Source of the DNA: Alphaproteobacteria bacterium
Lineage (GTDB): Bacteria; Pseudomonadota; Alphaproteobacteria; UBA6615
NCBI GenBank assembly: GCA_022449545.1
Contig: JAKUPN010000007.1
Location: 58,451 to 122,450 of the forward strand
Length of the DNA: 64,000 nucleotides
Direction of reading: 5' to 3'
Numbering within the stretch: position 1 is the first letter of the stretch; each line of letters begins with the position of its first letter. The position numbers and the translations under genes are program-made. The notes under the pieces were generated by a model. It made no database searches, had not been told where the DNA came from, and saw only the letters and a program-made list of their open reading frames with translations. Positions 1-8,821 of the stretch are shown piece by piece.

Positions 1-1
1 C

Positions 2-235
2 ATGAGCGATATCGCCGAGCGTGTGCAGAAGATAGTTGTTGAACATTTAGGTGTAGATGATTCCAAGATTATGGAGAACTCAAGCTTCATTGACGATCTA
101 GGGGCGGATAGCCTGGACACGGTCGAGTTAGTAATGGCTTTCGAGGAAGAATTTGGCTGTGAGATACCGGACGATGCAGCTGAAAAAATACTGACTGTTG
201 GTGACGCAGTCAAATTTTTGGAAGAAGCTAACTGA
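2..235 (+). CDS. acpP: Acyl carrier protein
   Basis: Acyl carrier protein that holds growing fatty-acyl chains on a 4'-phosphopantetheine arm in the cytoplasm. The 77-residue length is normal. The DSL motif lies at residues 36-38, making Ser37 the expected phosphopantetheine site. The acidic helix II that follows ([15 protein letters not shown]) is the usual surface for docking FAS enzymes. The ATG is at base 2, so the ribosome-binding site lies outside the window. fabF follows on the same strand after a 65-base gap that contains a small hairpin, the classic acpP-fabF pair. Confidence 0.97.
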   Translation: MSDIAERVQKIVVEHLGVDDSKIMENSSFIDDLGADSLDTVELVMAFEEEFGCEIPDDAAEKILTVGDAVKFLEEAN

Positions 236-239
236 CTCT

Positions 240-259
240 TGCCGCGTTTTAAAGCGGCA
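240..259 (+). terminator. Hairpin between acpP and fabF (weak terminator or attenuator)
   Basis: A 6-bp perfect stem (TGCCGC/GCGGCA, 240-245 with 254-259) encloses an 8-base loop 5 bases after the acpP stop. There is no strong U-tract after it, so full termination is doubtful. It could protect the acpP 3' end or give partial read-through into fabF, which would fit the much higher need for ACP than for FabF. The role is inferred. Confidence 0.4.
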
Positions 260-300
260 GGTTTCATACTAAGTTTTAATATGAACGCATTGGATTCCCA

Positions 301-1560
301 ATGAGGCGTGTAGTAATAACTGGTTTGGGTCTCGTAACGCCTTTGGGTGTAGGGACTAAAGTAAACTGGGATAGGATAACTGCGGGTAATTCTGGAATTG
401 GGCTAATCGAATCCTTTGATGTGTCTGATCTGCCTTCTAAAATTGCTGGACAAGTGCCAAAAAGTGAAAATGCGGAAGGCAGATTTAATGCTGATGACTA
501 TATGTCCCCGAGAGAACAACGAAGAGTGGACGAATTTATCATTTACTCGATGGGGGCGTCGATCCAGGCAGTGGAAGATTCTGGGTGGAAGCCTGAAAGG
601 GACGTAGAACAAGAACGCACAGGGGTGATGATTGGGTCTGGTATAGGTGGATTACAAACTATTTATGAAGGCTCCACTCTGATTAATGAAAGGGGACCGA
701 GAAAGGTTGGACCTTTTTTTATTCCTTCAGCCTTAATTAATCTTGCCTCAGGGTATCTATCTATTCGATATGGCTTCAAAGGACCTAACCACTCGGTAGT
801 AACTGCTTGCTCCACTGGAGCTCATGCCATCGGTGATGCGTCTAGAATGATAATGCTTGACGATGCCGATGTAATGATTGCAGGCGGAGCAGAAGCAGCG
901 ATATGCAGAATTGGACTTGCTGGTTTTTCTGCTGCGAGGGCACTATCTACCAGTTATAATGAAACACCTGAAAAGGCTTCTAGGCCCTATGATAAAGGAC
1001 GTGATGGGTTTGTGATGGGTGAGGGAGCCGGCATTATAGTTCTCGAAGAGTATGAGCATGCAAAAAAAAGAGATGCCAATATCTACGCAGAAATAGTTGG
1101 TTACGGGATGTCCGGAGATGCTTATCATATAACTGCGCCAGCTGAGGATGGAAATGGTGGATATCGCTCAATGCAAGCAGCATTGAAGAGAGCTATGTTA
1201 AACCCAGAAGATATTGATTACATCAACGCTCATGGGACTTCCACTCCTCTTGGCGATGAGATTGAATTGGGGGCTGTAAAGCGCCTCTTTGATGATCATG
1301 CTTATAAATTGGCTATGTCGTCAACAAAATCAGCTATAGGCCATTTACTTGGGGCTGCAGGCAGCGTAGAAGCAATTTACTCAATTTTATCAATTAAAAA
1401 TAACGTTATTCCTCCTACCTTAAATTTAGATAACCCATCGGAAAGCTGTGATATAAATTTAGTGCCTCACACAGCTCAGGAGCGCAAGGTTCGACGAGTA
1501 TTGAGTAACTCGTTCGGTTTTGGAGGAACAAATGCAACTTTGATATTCTCGGAGATTTAG
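301..1560 (+). CDS. fabF: 3-oxoacyl-ACP synthase II (KAS II)
   Basis: Elongating condensing enzyme of type II fatty-acid synthesis: it condenses malonyl-ACP with acyl-ACP and is needed for long and unsaturated chains. The 419 residues match the family. The thiolase-fold catalytic set is complete: nucleophile Cys170 in TACSTGAH, His311 in HGTSTPLGD, Lys343, and His348 in IGHLLGAAG. The glycine-rich C-terminal SFGFGGTNA is present. It lies directly after acpP, and mltG follows after 33 bases, as in many alphaproteobacteria. Confidence 0.96.
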   Translation: MRRVVITGLGLVTPLGVGTKVNWDRITAGNSGIGLIESFDVSDLPSKIAGQVPKSENAEGRFNADDYMSPREQRRVDEFIIYSMGASIQAVEDSGWKPERDVEQERTGVMIGSGIGGLQTIYEGSTLINERGPRKVGPFFIPSALINLASGYLSIRYGFKGPNHSVVTACSTGAHAIGDASRMIMLDDADVMIAGGAEAAICRIGLAGFSAARALSTSYNETPEKASRPYDKGRDGFVMGEGAGIIVLEEYEHAKKRDANIYAEIVGYGMSGDAYHITAPAEDGNGGYRSMQAALKRAMLNPEDIDYINAHGTSTPLGDEIELGAVKRLFDDHAYKLAMSSTKSAIGHLLGAAGSVEAIYSILSIKNNVIPPTLNLDNPSESCDINLVPHTAQERKVRRVLSNSFGFGGTNATLIFSEI

Positions 1561-1593
1561 CGCTAATCGCATAGCGTTTATCATTGTTCTGCT

Positions 1594-2637
1594 ATGAACA
1601 ATCGCTCTGAAATATCAAAAATAATCAAACTTATTTTTTGGCAATCCAAGATTTTCAGAGTCACATTAATGGCTTTTTTGCTATTAGTTTTAATGGTTTT
1701 TACAATGGGTTTTGGGGGTTACTATTTTCTTAAGGACGAGTTCTCAGCACCTGGCCGATTATCAGAATCAAAAATTATAATTGTACCACAAGGATATTCC
1801 GTAAAATCAATAGCCTCGTTACTAAGTGATCATGGCATTATCGATAATTCGTTAGTATTTTCGTGGGGAGTTCGCTTGTTTGGTCAGTCAAAACCTTTGT
1901 TGTCCGGAGAATATGAAATATTTCCTGCAATGGCTGACAGAGACGTAATGTTACTTCTTCAATCAGGTAAAGTTGTAGTAAGAAAAATTACGGTACCTGA
2001 AGGTTTAACTGTTAAGCAAATATATAACCTCTTAAAAAAGACAAAAACCTTAAAAGGAGATTTACCAACTTTAAAAAAATTTCCAGAAGGGTCACTGCTA
2101 CCAGAAACATATATGTATACTAGTCGGGAAACTAAGGGCCAGATTTTAATAAGAATGCAAAAAGCAATGACAGAATTTTTGCAGGGTTTGTTGAATGGTC
2201 ATCTAAATAGTAAAAGCCAAGTTTTGCTTCCTAATGAGATAGTGATTTTAGCTTCTATGGTAGAAAGAGAGACTAGTAGAAAAGATGAAAGAGCAAGAAT
2301 TGCAGGGGTTTTTTTGAATCGCTTAAAACTTGGTATGAAATTGCAGTCGGATCCTACGGTTATTTATGGCGTTTCGGGAGGTGAGGGGGTAATCAATCGT
2401 CCACTCACAAAAACTGATCTTAAAACTAAAAATCCGTATAATACTTACACCAATTTTGGTTTGCCACGGGGTCCAATATCTAATCCGGGGCGCGCAAGTC
2501 TAATAGCAGTACTAAATCCTTCCAAAACTGATGAATTATATTTTGTTGCTGATGGCGAAGGTGGTCACTTATTTGCTCGCAACCTTGATGACCATAATAT
2601 GAATGTTAAACGGTGGAGAAGGATAAATAGAAGGTAA
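1594..2637 (+). CDS. mltG: Endolytic murein transglycosylase
   Basis: YceG/MltG-family inner-membrane lytic transglycosylase that cuts nascent glycan strands in the periplasm and terminates their growth. It has one transmembrane helix at about residues 23-47 after a short cytoplasmic tail, a LysM-like region at about 60-130, and the YceG catalytic domain. The conserved SMVERET motif (221-227) carries the catalytic glutamate, and QSDPTVIYG and NPYNTY follow, all family hallmarks. The 347 residues are typical. The fabF-mltG order is standard. The yicC gene often found before gmk is absent here. Confidence 0.92.
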   Translation: MNNRSEISKIIKLIFWQSKIFRVTLMAFLLLVLMVFTMGFGGYYFLKDEFSAPGRLSESKIIIVPQGYSVKSIASLLSDHGIIDNSLVFSWGVRLFGQSKPLLSGEYEIFPAMADRDVMLLLQSGKVVVRKITVPEGLTVKQIYNLLKKTKTLKGDLPTLKKFPEGSLLPETYMYTSRETKGQILIRMQKAMTEFLQGLLNGHLNSKSQVLLPNEIVILASMVERETSRKDERARIAGVFLNRLKLGMKLQSDPTVIYGVSGGEGVINRPLTKTDLKTKNPYNTYTNFGLPRGPISNPGRASLIAVLNPSKTDELYFVADGEGGHLFARNLDDHNMNVKRWRRINRR

Positions 2638-2740
2638 GATTATTATAAAATATTAGGTTTCTTCTAGGGCATTTGCGCTAACAGACAGAAAATGTAGAAT
2701 AATTATCATGAAAATTAATGCTGATCAGGAATGGACAGAA

Positions 2741-3364
2741 ATGACTAGGCGCGGACTGATGTTGATACTTTCCTCACCTTCTGGAGCTGGGAAAACTTCT
2801 ATCTCACGTGAGTTGCTTGAGAAGGATAAGGATATATCACTATCGATTTCTGCTACCACTAGACCTAGGAGGCCCGGAGAAGTTGATGGAGAAGATTATA
2901 TATTTGTTGATAAAACGTCTTTTGATTTAATGGTAAATCGCCAGGAATTATTGGAACATGCAAAAGTATTTGATCATTATTATGGGAGTCCTCGTAAGCC
3001 GGTTGAGGAAACTTTAGCTCGCGGACATGATGTTTTATTCGATATTGATTGGCAGGGAACCCAACAACTTGCGGAGAAAGCACGAGGAGATCTAGTTAGT
3101 ATTTTTATACTCCCTCCATCAACAGCTGAGCTTGACAGGCGATTACATAGCCGAGCACAAGATAGTGAAGTAGTAATTGCCGAGAGAATGGCTCGGGCTG
3201 AAAATGAAATGACGCACTGGAGTGAATACGATTATGTTATTATCAACATCTCATTTGAAGAAAGTGTGCGTAAGGTACAAAATATACTTAATGCTGAAAG
3301 GCTGAAACGCCCCAGGCTTTTAGGTATATCAGATTTTGTTACTCGGCTGAGACAAGGACACTAA
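2741..3364 (+). CDS. gmk: Guanylate kinase
   Basis: Converts GMP and ATP to GDP and ADP in nucleotide synthesis. The P-loop SSPSGAGKT lies near the N-terminus, followed by the GMP-binding segment TTRPRRPGEVDGEDYIFV and the lid region, and the length matches the family. Two in-frame ATGs exist. I prefer 2741 because MTRRGLMLILSSPSGAGKT matches the usual N-terminus and an AGGA lies about 10 bases upstream. The ATG at 2708 would add 11 residues and has no visible ribosome-binding site. The gene ends 12 bases from the convergent rsmA. Confidence 0.94.
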   Translation: MTRRGLMLILSSPSGAGKTSISRELLEKDKDISLSISATTRPRRPGEVDGEDYIFVDKTSFDLMVNRQELLEHAKVFDHYYGSPRKPVEETLARGHDVLFDIDWQGTQQLAEKARGDLVSIFILPPSTAELDRRLHSRAQDSEVVIAERMARAENEMTHWSEYDYVIINISFEESVRKVQNILNAERLKRPRLLGISDFVTRLRQGH

Positions 3365-3376
3365 TATTAAGGTAGC

Positions 3377-4207
3377 TTAATCATAATCAGATTCAACAAG
3401 GTTTGCTAACTTACAGTATTCTAAAATGTTAAGATCCTCTGCTCTAGAGGTTTCTTTAATACCTGCTTTAGCTAATAATTCTCTTCCACCAATTGATTCT
3501 AGTGATCTGCGTAGCATTTTTCGACGCTGTCCGAACGCTAGCCTAGTAATCATTTCCAGATATTGTTGGTTTGCTGGATAGATTGGTTCTTTCCTTACTT
3601 CCATATTTACTACGGAGGACATAACTTTAGGCTTAGGAACAAAAGCAGTTGATGGAATATGAAAATCTAACTTAGATTTGGTAAGCCATTGAGAAATTAC
3701 AGATAACCTCCCATACGATTTACTACCTGGATTTGCTGTTATTCGTTCAGCTACTTCCCTTTGGAACATCAGAGTAAAACCAATATATTGATCGGCCTGT
3801 TTTAACCACTTTATTAATAATTCTGTTCCAATATTATAAGGCAAATTAGATACTATTCTGCTAGGTTTTGGCTGTATCTTCGCTAGATCGGTAGTTAACG
3901 CGTCCGCTTGGATGACTTTAAGACGGCCTGACGATGCTTCAGATAATTCCTGTAAAGCCATGACACACCTTTTGTCGCGTTCTATCGCCATTATACTTTC
4001 TGCGTTACTTTCCATGAGTGCGCGAGTTAATCCACCAGGGCCAGCACCAACTTCAATAACATGTTCGTTTGTTAAGTCTCCTGCGGCGGAAGCGATACGT
4101 CTTGTTAAGTTTAGATCTAATAGAAAATGCTGACCCAAAGATTTATGCGCTCGGATACCATATTGATCTATAACCTCTCTTAGGGGGGGTAGGTTGGGAG
4201 TTTCCAT
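3377..4207 (-). CDS. rsmA: 16S rRNA dimethyladenosine transferase (KsgA)
   Basis: Dimethylates the two adjacent adenosines in the 3'-terminal helix 45 loop of 16S rRNA, a late step of small-subunit assembly. It has an SAM-binding Rossmann fold with motif I EVGAGPGGLTRAL (about 52-64) and the catalytic motif IV NLPYNIGTELL, which is diagnostic for the family. The N-terminal KSLGQHFLLD is also conserved. The 276 residues are normal. It is the last gene of the minus-strand lptF-lptG-lptD-surA-pdxA-rsmA run, 21 bases after pdxA. The pdxA-rsmA pairing is widely conserved. Confidence 0.96.
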   Translation of the reverse strand: METPNLPPLREVIDQYGIRAHKSLGQHFLLDLNLTRRIASAAGDLTNEHVIEVGAGPGGLTRALMESNAESIMAIERDKRCVMALQELSEASSGRLKVIQADALTTDLAKIQPKPSRIVSNLPYNIGTELLIKWLKQADQYIGFTLMFQREVAERITANPGSKSYGRLSVISQWLTKSKLDFHIPSTAFVPKPKVMSSVVNMEVRKEPIYPANQQYLEMITRLAFGQRRKMLRRSLESIGGRELLAKAGIKETSRAEDLNILEYCKLANLVESDYD

Positions 4208-4228
4208 TTGATATAGATCTGAGTTTAA

Positions 4229-5269
4229 TTAAAATTGGTTAAATATATTAACACTTAGTGCCATAGCTGAAGCAACATGCACTGCTTCAATAAAACTTCT
4301 TGGATCAGCTATTCCTTTTCCTGCTATATCCAAAGCCGTACCATGATCAGGTGATGTACGTATTATTGAGAGTCCTAATGTAATGTTAACTGATTTATAA
4401 AAGTCTAGCATCTTCAATGGAATTAGTGCTTGGTCATGATACATACATATTGCAGCGTCATACTTTTCACGTGCTTCAGCGTGAAATATTGTATCAGCTG
4501 GACAGGGACCAAAAACCTTAATTCCTTTTTCTCTTATATTGTTTATTGCAGGTGTAATTATATTTAATTCCTGATCTCCGAAGACACCATTTTCTCCGGC
4601 GTGAGGGTTCAATCCTGCTACTATTAATCTTGGATCCGGAATATTAAAATATTGTTTTAGAGCTAATGCTGTCACAACCGAGCAGTGAATAATGTCGTCA
4701 GTATTCAAGCTTCGTGCTGCTTCTAACAAAGGCATATGAATAGTTACAGGAACTACACGTAACTCAGGCCCTGATAGCATCATAACTGGTTTATTTTTGG
4801 CGTTCGTAGCTTTTGCTAGATATTCTGTATGCCCTGGCTCTTTGAATCCGGCTAAATGAAGGGCGCTTTTTTGTATCGGGTTAGTCACTAACGCTGCTGC
4901 TTCCCCATTTTCTACTAACTTAATGGCAATATCTAAAGAAGACATAACGCAAGAGGCGTTGGAGGCATTGACTTTTCCTGGTGTGACAGAGGTGTTAAGT
5001 GAAATAGGTAAGATTGGAATTGTGTCAGGCCAAATTTCAAGAGCTTGTTCTGCTTTGTTTATTGTTTTCACTTTTATTTTATGGTTGATAATTTTGGATA
5101 AATTAACAATCCTATCAGGGTCATCTATTAAGAAAATAGGGGGTATATTTTCCGCTTGTTGTGCCCATGCAAGGCAGGCAATTTCCCCCCCGATTCCTGC
5201 AGGTTCACCCATAGTCACAGCGATAGGTAATGCTGAGCGGGTAGTTGAGGGTGAGGGGTTATATCTCAT
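4229..5269 (-). CDS. pdxA: 4-hydroxythreonine-4-phosphate dehydrogenase
   Basis: Oxidises 4-phosphohydroxy-L-threonine in the DXP-dependent route to pyridoxal 5'-phosphate, using NAD and a divalent metal. Conserved features are TMGEPAGIGGE at the N-terminus, the VTNPIQK substrate loop, GLNPHAGENGVFGDQE and MYHDQALIPLK (metal-binding histidine). At 346 residues it is slightly longer than many PdxA. It overlaps the 3' end of surA by 4 bases, which implies translational coupling. Confidence 0.95.
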   Translation of the reverse strand: MRYNPSPSTTRSALPIAVTMGEPAGIGGEIACLAWAQQAENIPPIFLIDDPDRIVNLSKIINHKIKVKTINKAEQALEIWPDTIPILPISLNTSVTPGKVNASNASCVMSSLDIAIKLVENGEAAALVTNPIQKSALHLAGFKEPGHTEYLAKATNAKNKPVMMLSGPELRVVPVTIHMPLLEAARSLNTDDIIHCSVVTALALKQYFNIPDPRLIVAGLNPHAGENGVFGDQELNIITPAINNIREKGIKVFGPCPADTIFHAEAREKYDAAICMYHDQALIPLKMLDFYKSVNITLGLSIIRTSPDHGTALDIAGKGIADPRSFIEAVHVASAMALSVNIFNQF

Positions 5270-6582
5270 ATTCTAAGATCGATAAATGCCGAACGTCGTA
5301 AGTCTCTTAAGTATCTACGCGACAACATATCTACTCTCTGACGTAAGAGCGTTTCACGAATTTGATTGCGAGTTAACTGTTTTGACGTTTGGCGTTCGCA
5401 GACCATTATTATTTGTATTTTTTCAGTATTAATTAATGGCTTACTTGGTTTGCCCAACATAATTTTACTAGCCACTTTTCGTAAATCTTCATTAAGTTCA
5501 TTCAAGCGAAAAGTAAGCGGAAGTTCTGTTTGAGGTGTTCCTAATTTTTCTGCAGTTCTTGAGAATTCTCTGCAGCCAACCTTATTACTAAGAGTTTTTA
5601 TTGCTGCAGCATTTTTTTTCTTTAATTCCTTTATCGAAATATTCAGCTTGTTAGAAAAAATATATTGTCTTAGTGAAATCAAGATCTCATCCGGGTTAGT
5701 GTTTCCTAGTTTGCGTTTGTTTTTTACTTGGACAATTAGATAACCATTAGGAGTCAAAATTGGGTTTGAGACGCCCCCTATAGTCAGGGAGCTTAAGGCA
5801 GTGTTAACTTTATTATCTAGCTCTCCCATTCTAATCCATCCAATATCCCCTCCTTTTGATGCACTGGCACTCTTTGAGAATTGCTGAGCTATATCAGATA
5901 TTTTTTCCCCAGAACGAATTTGAAGAGATAAACGGTTAGCTAAATCTAAAACAGACTTTTTTTGAGAGTCATCGTCAAATGGCAAAAGCACCTCGGAAAC
6001 TCTATATTGTATTTGACCACTATCAGAAATGATTCTTCTATAAACATTACTTATTTCTTCTTCGCCTATCTCAACAGAAGGAAGTAATCGACGACGAACT
6101 AATTTTTGCCATATTATCTCAGATTGAATTTTAGATAAAACTGCTTCATATGACACGCCATTTTTTTCCATTAAATCCTTAAACTGGCCATATGGAATTT
6201 TATTAGATTTCTCGATTCGCTTAATCGCATCAGAGATATCTCTAGTTACTAATCGAATATTTAATCTTCTAGCCTCTTGGGATTGCAATAGTTCATCTAT
6301 TAATACCCTTAGAGCCTGTGGTTCTAATGCTTGTCTATGAGATTGAGTATTTTTAAGTCCCGCTGAAAATACTAATAATTCTATTCTCTCTTTAAGATCA
6401 TGAGTAGAAATGATCTTATCATTAACAATGGCGGCTATGCGATCTACTTCCTGAGCACGTGAATAGCTAGGAATTAAAACTCCGGATGCTAAAAAACTGA
6501 TAATGATTAAAAGATTTACGAGGAAGCACCTAGCAGCTTTGTTTAATGCAGACCTGAATAGTAAATTGAAACTTTTTTTCAT
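5266..6582 (-). CDS. surA: Periplasmic chaperone/peptidyl-prolyl isomerase SurA
   Basis: Periplasmic chaperone that escorts unfolded outer-membrane proteins, LptD among them, to the BAM complex. It has an N-terminal hydrophobic signal segment (about 17-38) ending near YSRA, a SurA_N chaperone domain (about 45-185), and one visible parvulin domain (about 192-295, with the diagnostic GGDIGWI). A C-terminal region without a clear second parvulin signature follows. The 438 residues suit the family. It sits between lptD, its main client, and pdxA, a conserved arrangement. Confidence 0.9.
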   Translation of the reverse strand: MKKSFNLLFRSALNKAARCFLVNLLIIISFLASGVLIPSYSRAQEVDRIAAIVNDKIISTHDLKERIELLVFSAGLKNTQSHRQALEPQALRVLIDELLQSQEARRLNIRLVTRDISDAIKRIEKSNKIPYGQFKDLMEKNGVSYEAVLSKIQSEIIWQKLVRRRLLPSVEIGEEEISNVYRRIISDSGQIQYRVSEVLLPFDDDSQKKSVLDLANRLSLQIRSGEKISDIAQQFSKSASASKGGDIGWIRMGELDNKVNTALSSLTIGGVSNPILTPNGYLIVQVKNKRKLGNTNPDEILISLRQYIFSNKLNISIKELKKKNAAAIKTLSNKVGCREFSRTAEKLGTPQTELPLTFRLNELNEDLRKVASKIMLGKPSKPLINTEKIQIIMVCERQTSKQLTRNQIRETLLRQRVDMLSRRYLRDLRRSAFIDLRI

Positions 6583-6670
6583 AGTAAGAATATTCCAAAT
6601 TAAGTTCTGATCGATAATTAATTACCTTTTAAGTAGTTAAAATTCTATATTCCTAACAAAACTCTAATAC

Positions 6671-8821
6671 TTATAGGGGGGTTCCGAATTCACCTAAGGA
6701 CTTAAATATAAATCGTATATACATACTTTCCTCTGGAGGAACATCTCTATCTTTTGTGTACGTTCTTTTGTAATCTATTGAGAAATCGAGGCAATCGCAA
6801 TTATATGTTAATGAGGCCCCCCAGGAGCGCATACCCTCATCGGCTCCAAGATCACGTCTTGTATTTATATGTGCTGTCCATCTTTTAGAAATCTTAGATG
6901 TTAACCCTGCATATATTTCTTCTCTTTTAGGAAACTCTTCGGTTTCTTCAAATAATATATAATTTATACTTGCTTGTATTTCAGGAATGCCTCCGATTAC
7001 TGAAATCTCATTACGTTTGGGCTTAAGATTTTCCATGTTTAGTCTTGTTTTGTACAATAAATCAAAATATTTATTAGGGGATATAGTTAATCGGCCAACA
7101 ATGTCAGACTTGTTTCTGTCTTTTTCCAATCCCGTAATTGATTGTTTATTTTTGTTGAAATTATAAGACTGCCCTACAATGAACGTGCTGTTAGTGCCGT
7201 TGTTTCCGTAAAATCCACCCTTAATTCCATAAGCTAATCTACTACCACTTTCAATTCGATCTTTCCCAGGATACCTGTTATTACTGAAAATGTTTGTTTC
7301 ATCGAATTCAGCGGCTAAGCTATCTTCATTAGGAATTTGATCTGAATTACCAGTGTTTGGGGCAACCAACAATTTTGCTATAGGTTCAACCAAAAAAGTT
7401 CCGTAATTTTCTTTTTTTATCCAAGGGTATTTTAATTCCGCCATTACCTGAGGAAAAAGTCGACCATATAAACCTTTCGCACTGTTTTGTTTTCCTATTT
7501 TACTATCAGAAATATTATATAAGTCTGTCTGTAATGTTGCCCCTAAAGTGGTAACAGTTCCTAATTTACTGGTGTAGGGTGCCATCCAGCTGGTGTGTAA
7601 ACTCAATCGTTGGCTCGACAAGCCTTTATCTCTTCCTAGTGACTGAAAATTAGCATCTATGGTTGTTAACGCACCATTATTTTGTGGTTTACTGGCGTAC
7701 TTAAAATCTATTTTTGGGAGAACCAAGGGTATTCTTTTTTGTTCATCAGTATCCCGTAGACCCTGAAAATAAATACTTTCGATTGAAGTAAAACTTCTTT
7801 GGCCAAACCTCTGAATGTATAGATTACTAGTTAATGTGTTTTTTCCAGGAAAACCAAATCGTGATAGATAAGTGTCATCTGAGGATAGTTTTATATTACT
7901 TCCAAATCTCCAATTTTTATCTATAACAAACCGAAGAGATGCGTCTATATGACCACGGCCTCGATCATTTTTATTGTCTAATGTATCGTATATTCCGCTA
8001 ATTCTTGTTCGTAACATTCCATCGGCAAATGATTGACGGTATTCGCCAGTAAGCAAAGGATTATTTGACGCATATATTATAGGATCAAAGGTAAAATCTT
8101 TATCTCTTGAAATAGCCCAGAAATATGGAACTCTAAAAGCTGAGCCTAGTGAGGCTGCTCCGCCAAAAGTTGGAGTTAGTAGTCCCGACTTTCTCTTTAC
8201 CTTGGGGTCAGGGTGACTAAGGAAAGGAGTATAAGCTACTGGAATTCCAAAAAGTTGAAGTGTGGCATTACGATATATGACTTCTCTGCGCTCTTGGTTA
8301 TGGATTACCTCGCTTGCCTTAATGTCCCAAAGTGGTTCTCCGTCAAATCTAAAACAATTTCTGCAAGCCGAATAAATGGCTTGATTAAGTTGGGTCTCTA
8401 TACCGCCTTTTCGTTGAGCAGTTACAGCTGCTAGCTTTGAGTCATCATCAAGCAGCATGCCAAAACCCCTTAAAAAACCTTCTCGTATATCTCCTGTTAG
8501 CTCTGCGTATTCAGAAAATAAAACCTCACCAGTTGGTTCAACAAGCACGATGTTGCCGATAGCAGTTACTATGTCATCTCGCTGATTGTATGTTATCTGA
8601 TTGGCAGTTAAGGTTCTCTTTTTATAGGCTATTTCAACATTACCTTTTGCAGCGATGATTCCAAGTTTTTCATCGAAATGAATTTCATCAGCGATAAGTA
8701 AAATGGGCTCTTTAGTATTATCTATTTTGCTAATAGCCAAGTCAGGAAAAACGATCATTCCAAAAATGAAGATTACTAGAAGGTACTTGTAAGACCTCAA
8801 ATTATTTCCTGGCAACTTCAT
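6671..8821 (-). CDS. lptD: LPS-assembly outer-membrane protein LptD
   Basis: Outer-membrane beta-barrel that, with the lipoprotein LptE, inserts lipopolysaccharide into the outer leaflet. It has a signal peptide (about 11-30), an N-terminal OstA/LptA-like periplasmic domain (about 40-130) and a long C-terminal barrel rich in alternating aromatic strands. Four cysteines stand out: Cys153 and Cys156 after the OstA domain, and Cys675 and Cys677 near the C-terminus. This resembles the two cysteine pairs joined by inter-domain disulfides in known LptD. The start codon overlaps the lptG stop (TAATG), so the genes are translationally coupled. Confidence 0.93.
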   Translation of the reverse strand: MKLPGNNLRSYKYLLVIFIFGMIVFPDLAISKIDNTKEPILLIADEIHFDEKLGIIAAKGNVEIAYKKRTLTANQITYNQRDDIVTAIGNIVLVEPTGEVLFSEYAELTGDIREGFLRGFGMLLDDDSKLAAVTAQRKGGIETQLNQAIYSACRNCFRFDGEPLWDIKASEVIHNQERREVIYRNATLQLFGIPVAYTPFLSHPDPKVKRKSGLLTPTFGGAASLGSAFRVPYFWAISRDKDFTFDPIIYASNNPLLTGEYRQSFADGMLRTRISGIYDTLDNKNDRGRGHIDASLRFVIDKNWRFGSNIKLSSDDTYLSRFGFPGKNTLTSNLYIQRFGQRSFTSIESIYFQGLRDTDEQKRIPLVLPKIDFKYASKPQNNGALTTIDANFQSLGRDKGLSSQRLSLHTSWMAPYTSKLGTVTTLGATLQTDLYNISDSKIGKQNSAKGLYGRLFPQVMAELKYPWIKKENYGTFLVEPIAKLLVAPNTGNSDQIPNEDSLAAEFDETNIFSNNRYPGKDRIESGSRLAYGIKGGFYGNNGTNSTFIVGQSYNFNKNKQSITGLEKDRNKSDIVGRLTISPNKYFDLLYKTRLNMENLKPKRNEISVIGGIPEIQASINYILFEETEEFPKREEIYAGLTSKISKRWTAHINTRRDLGADEGMRSWGASLTYNCDCLDFSIDYKRTYTKDRDVPPEESMYIRFIFKSLGEFGTPL

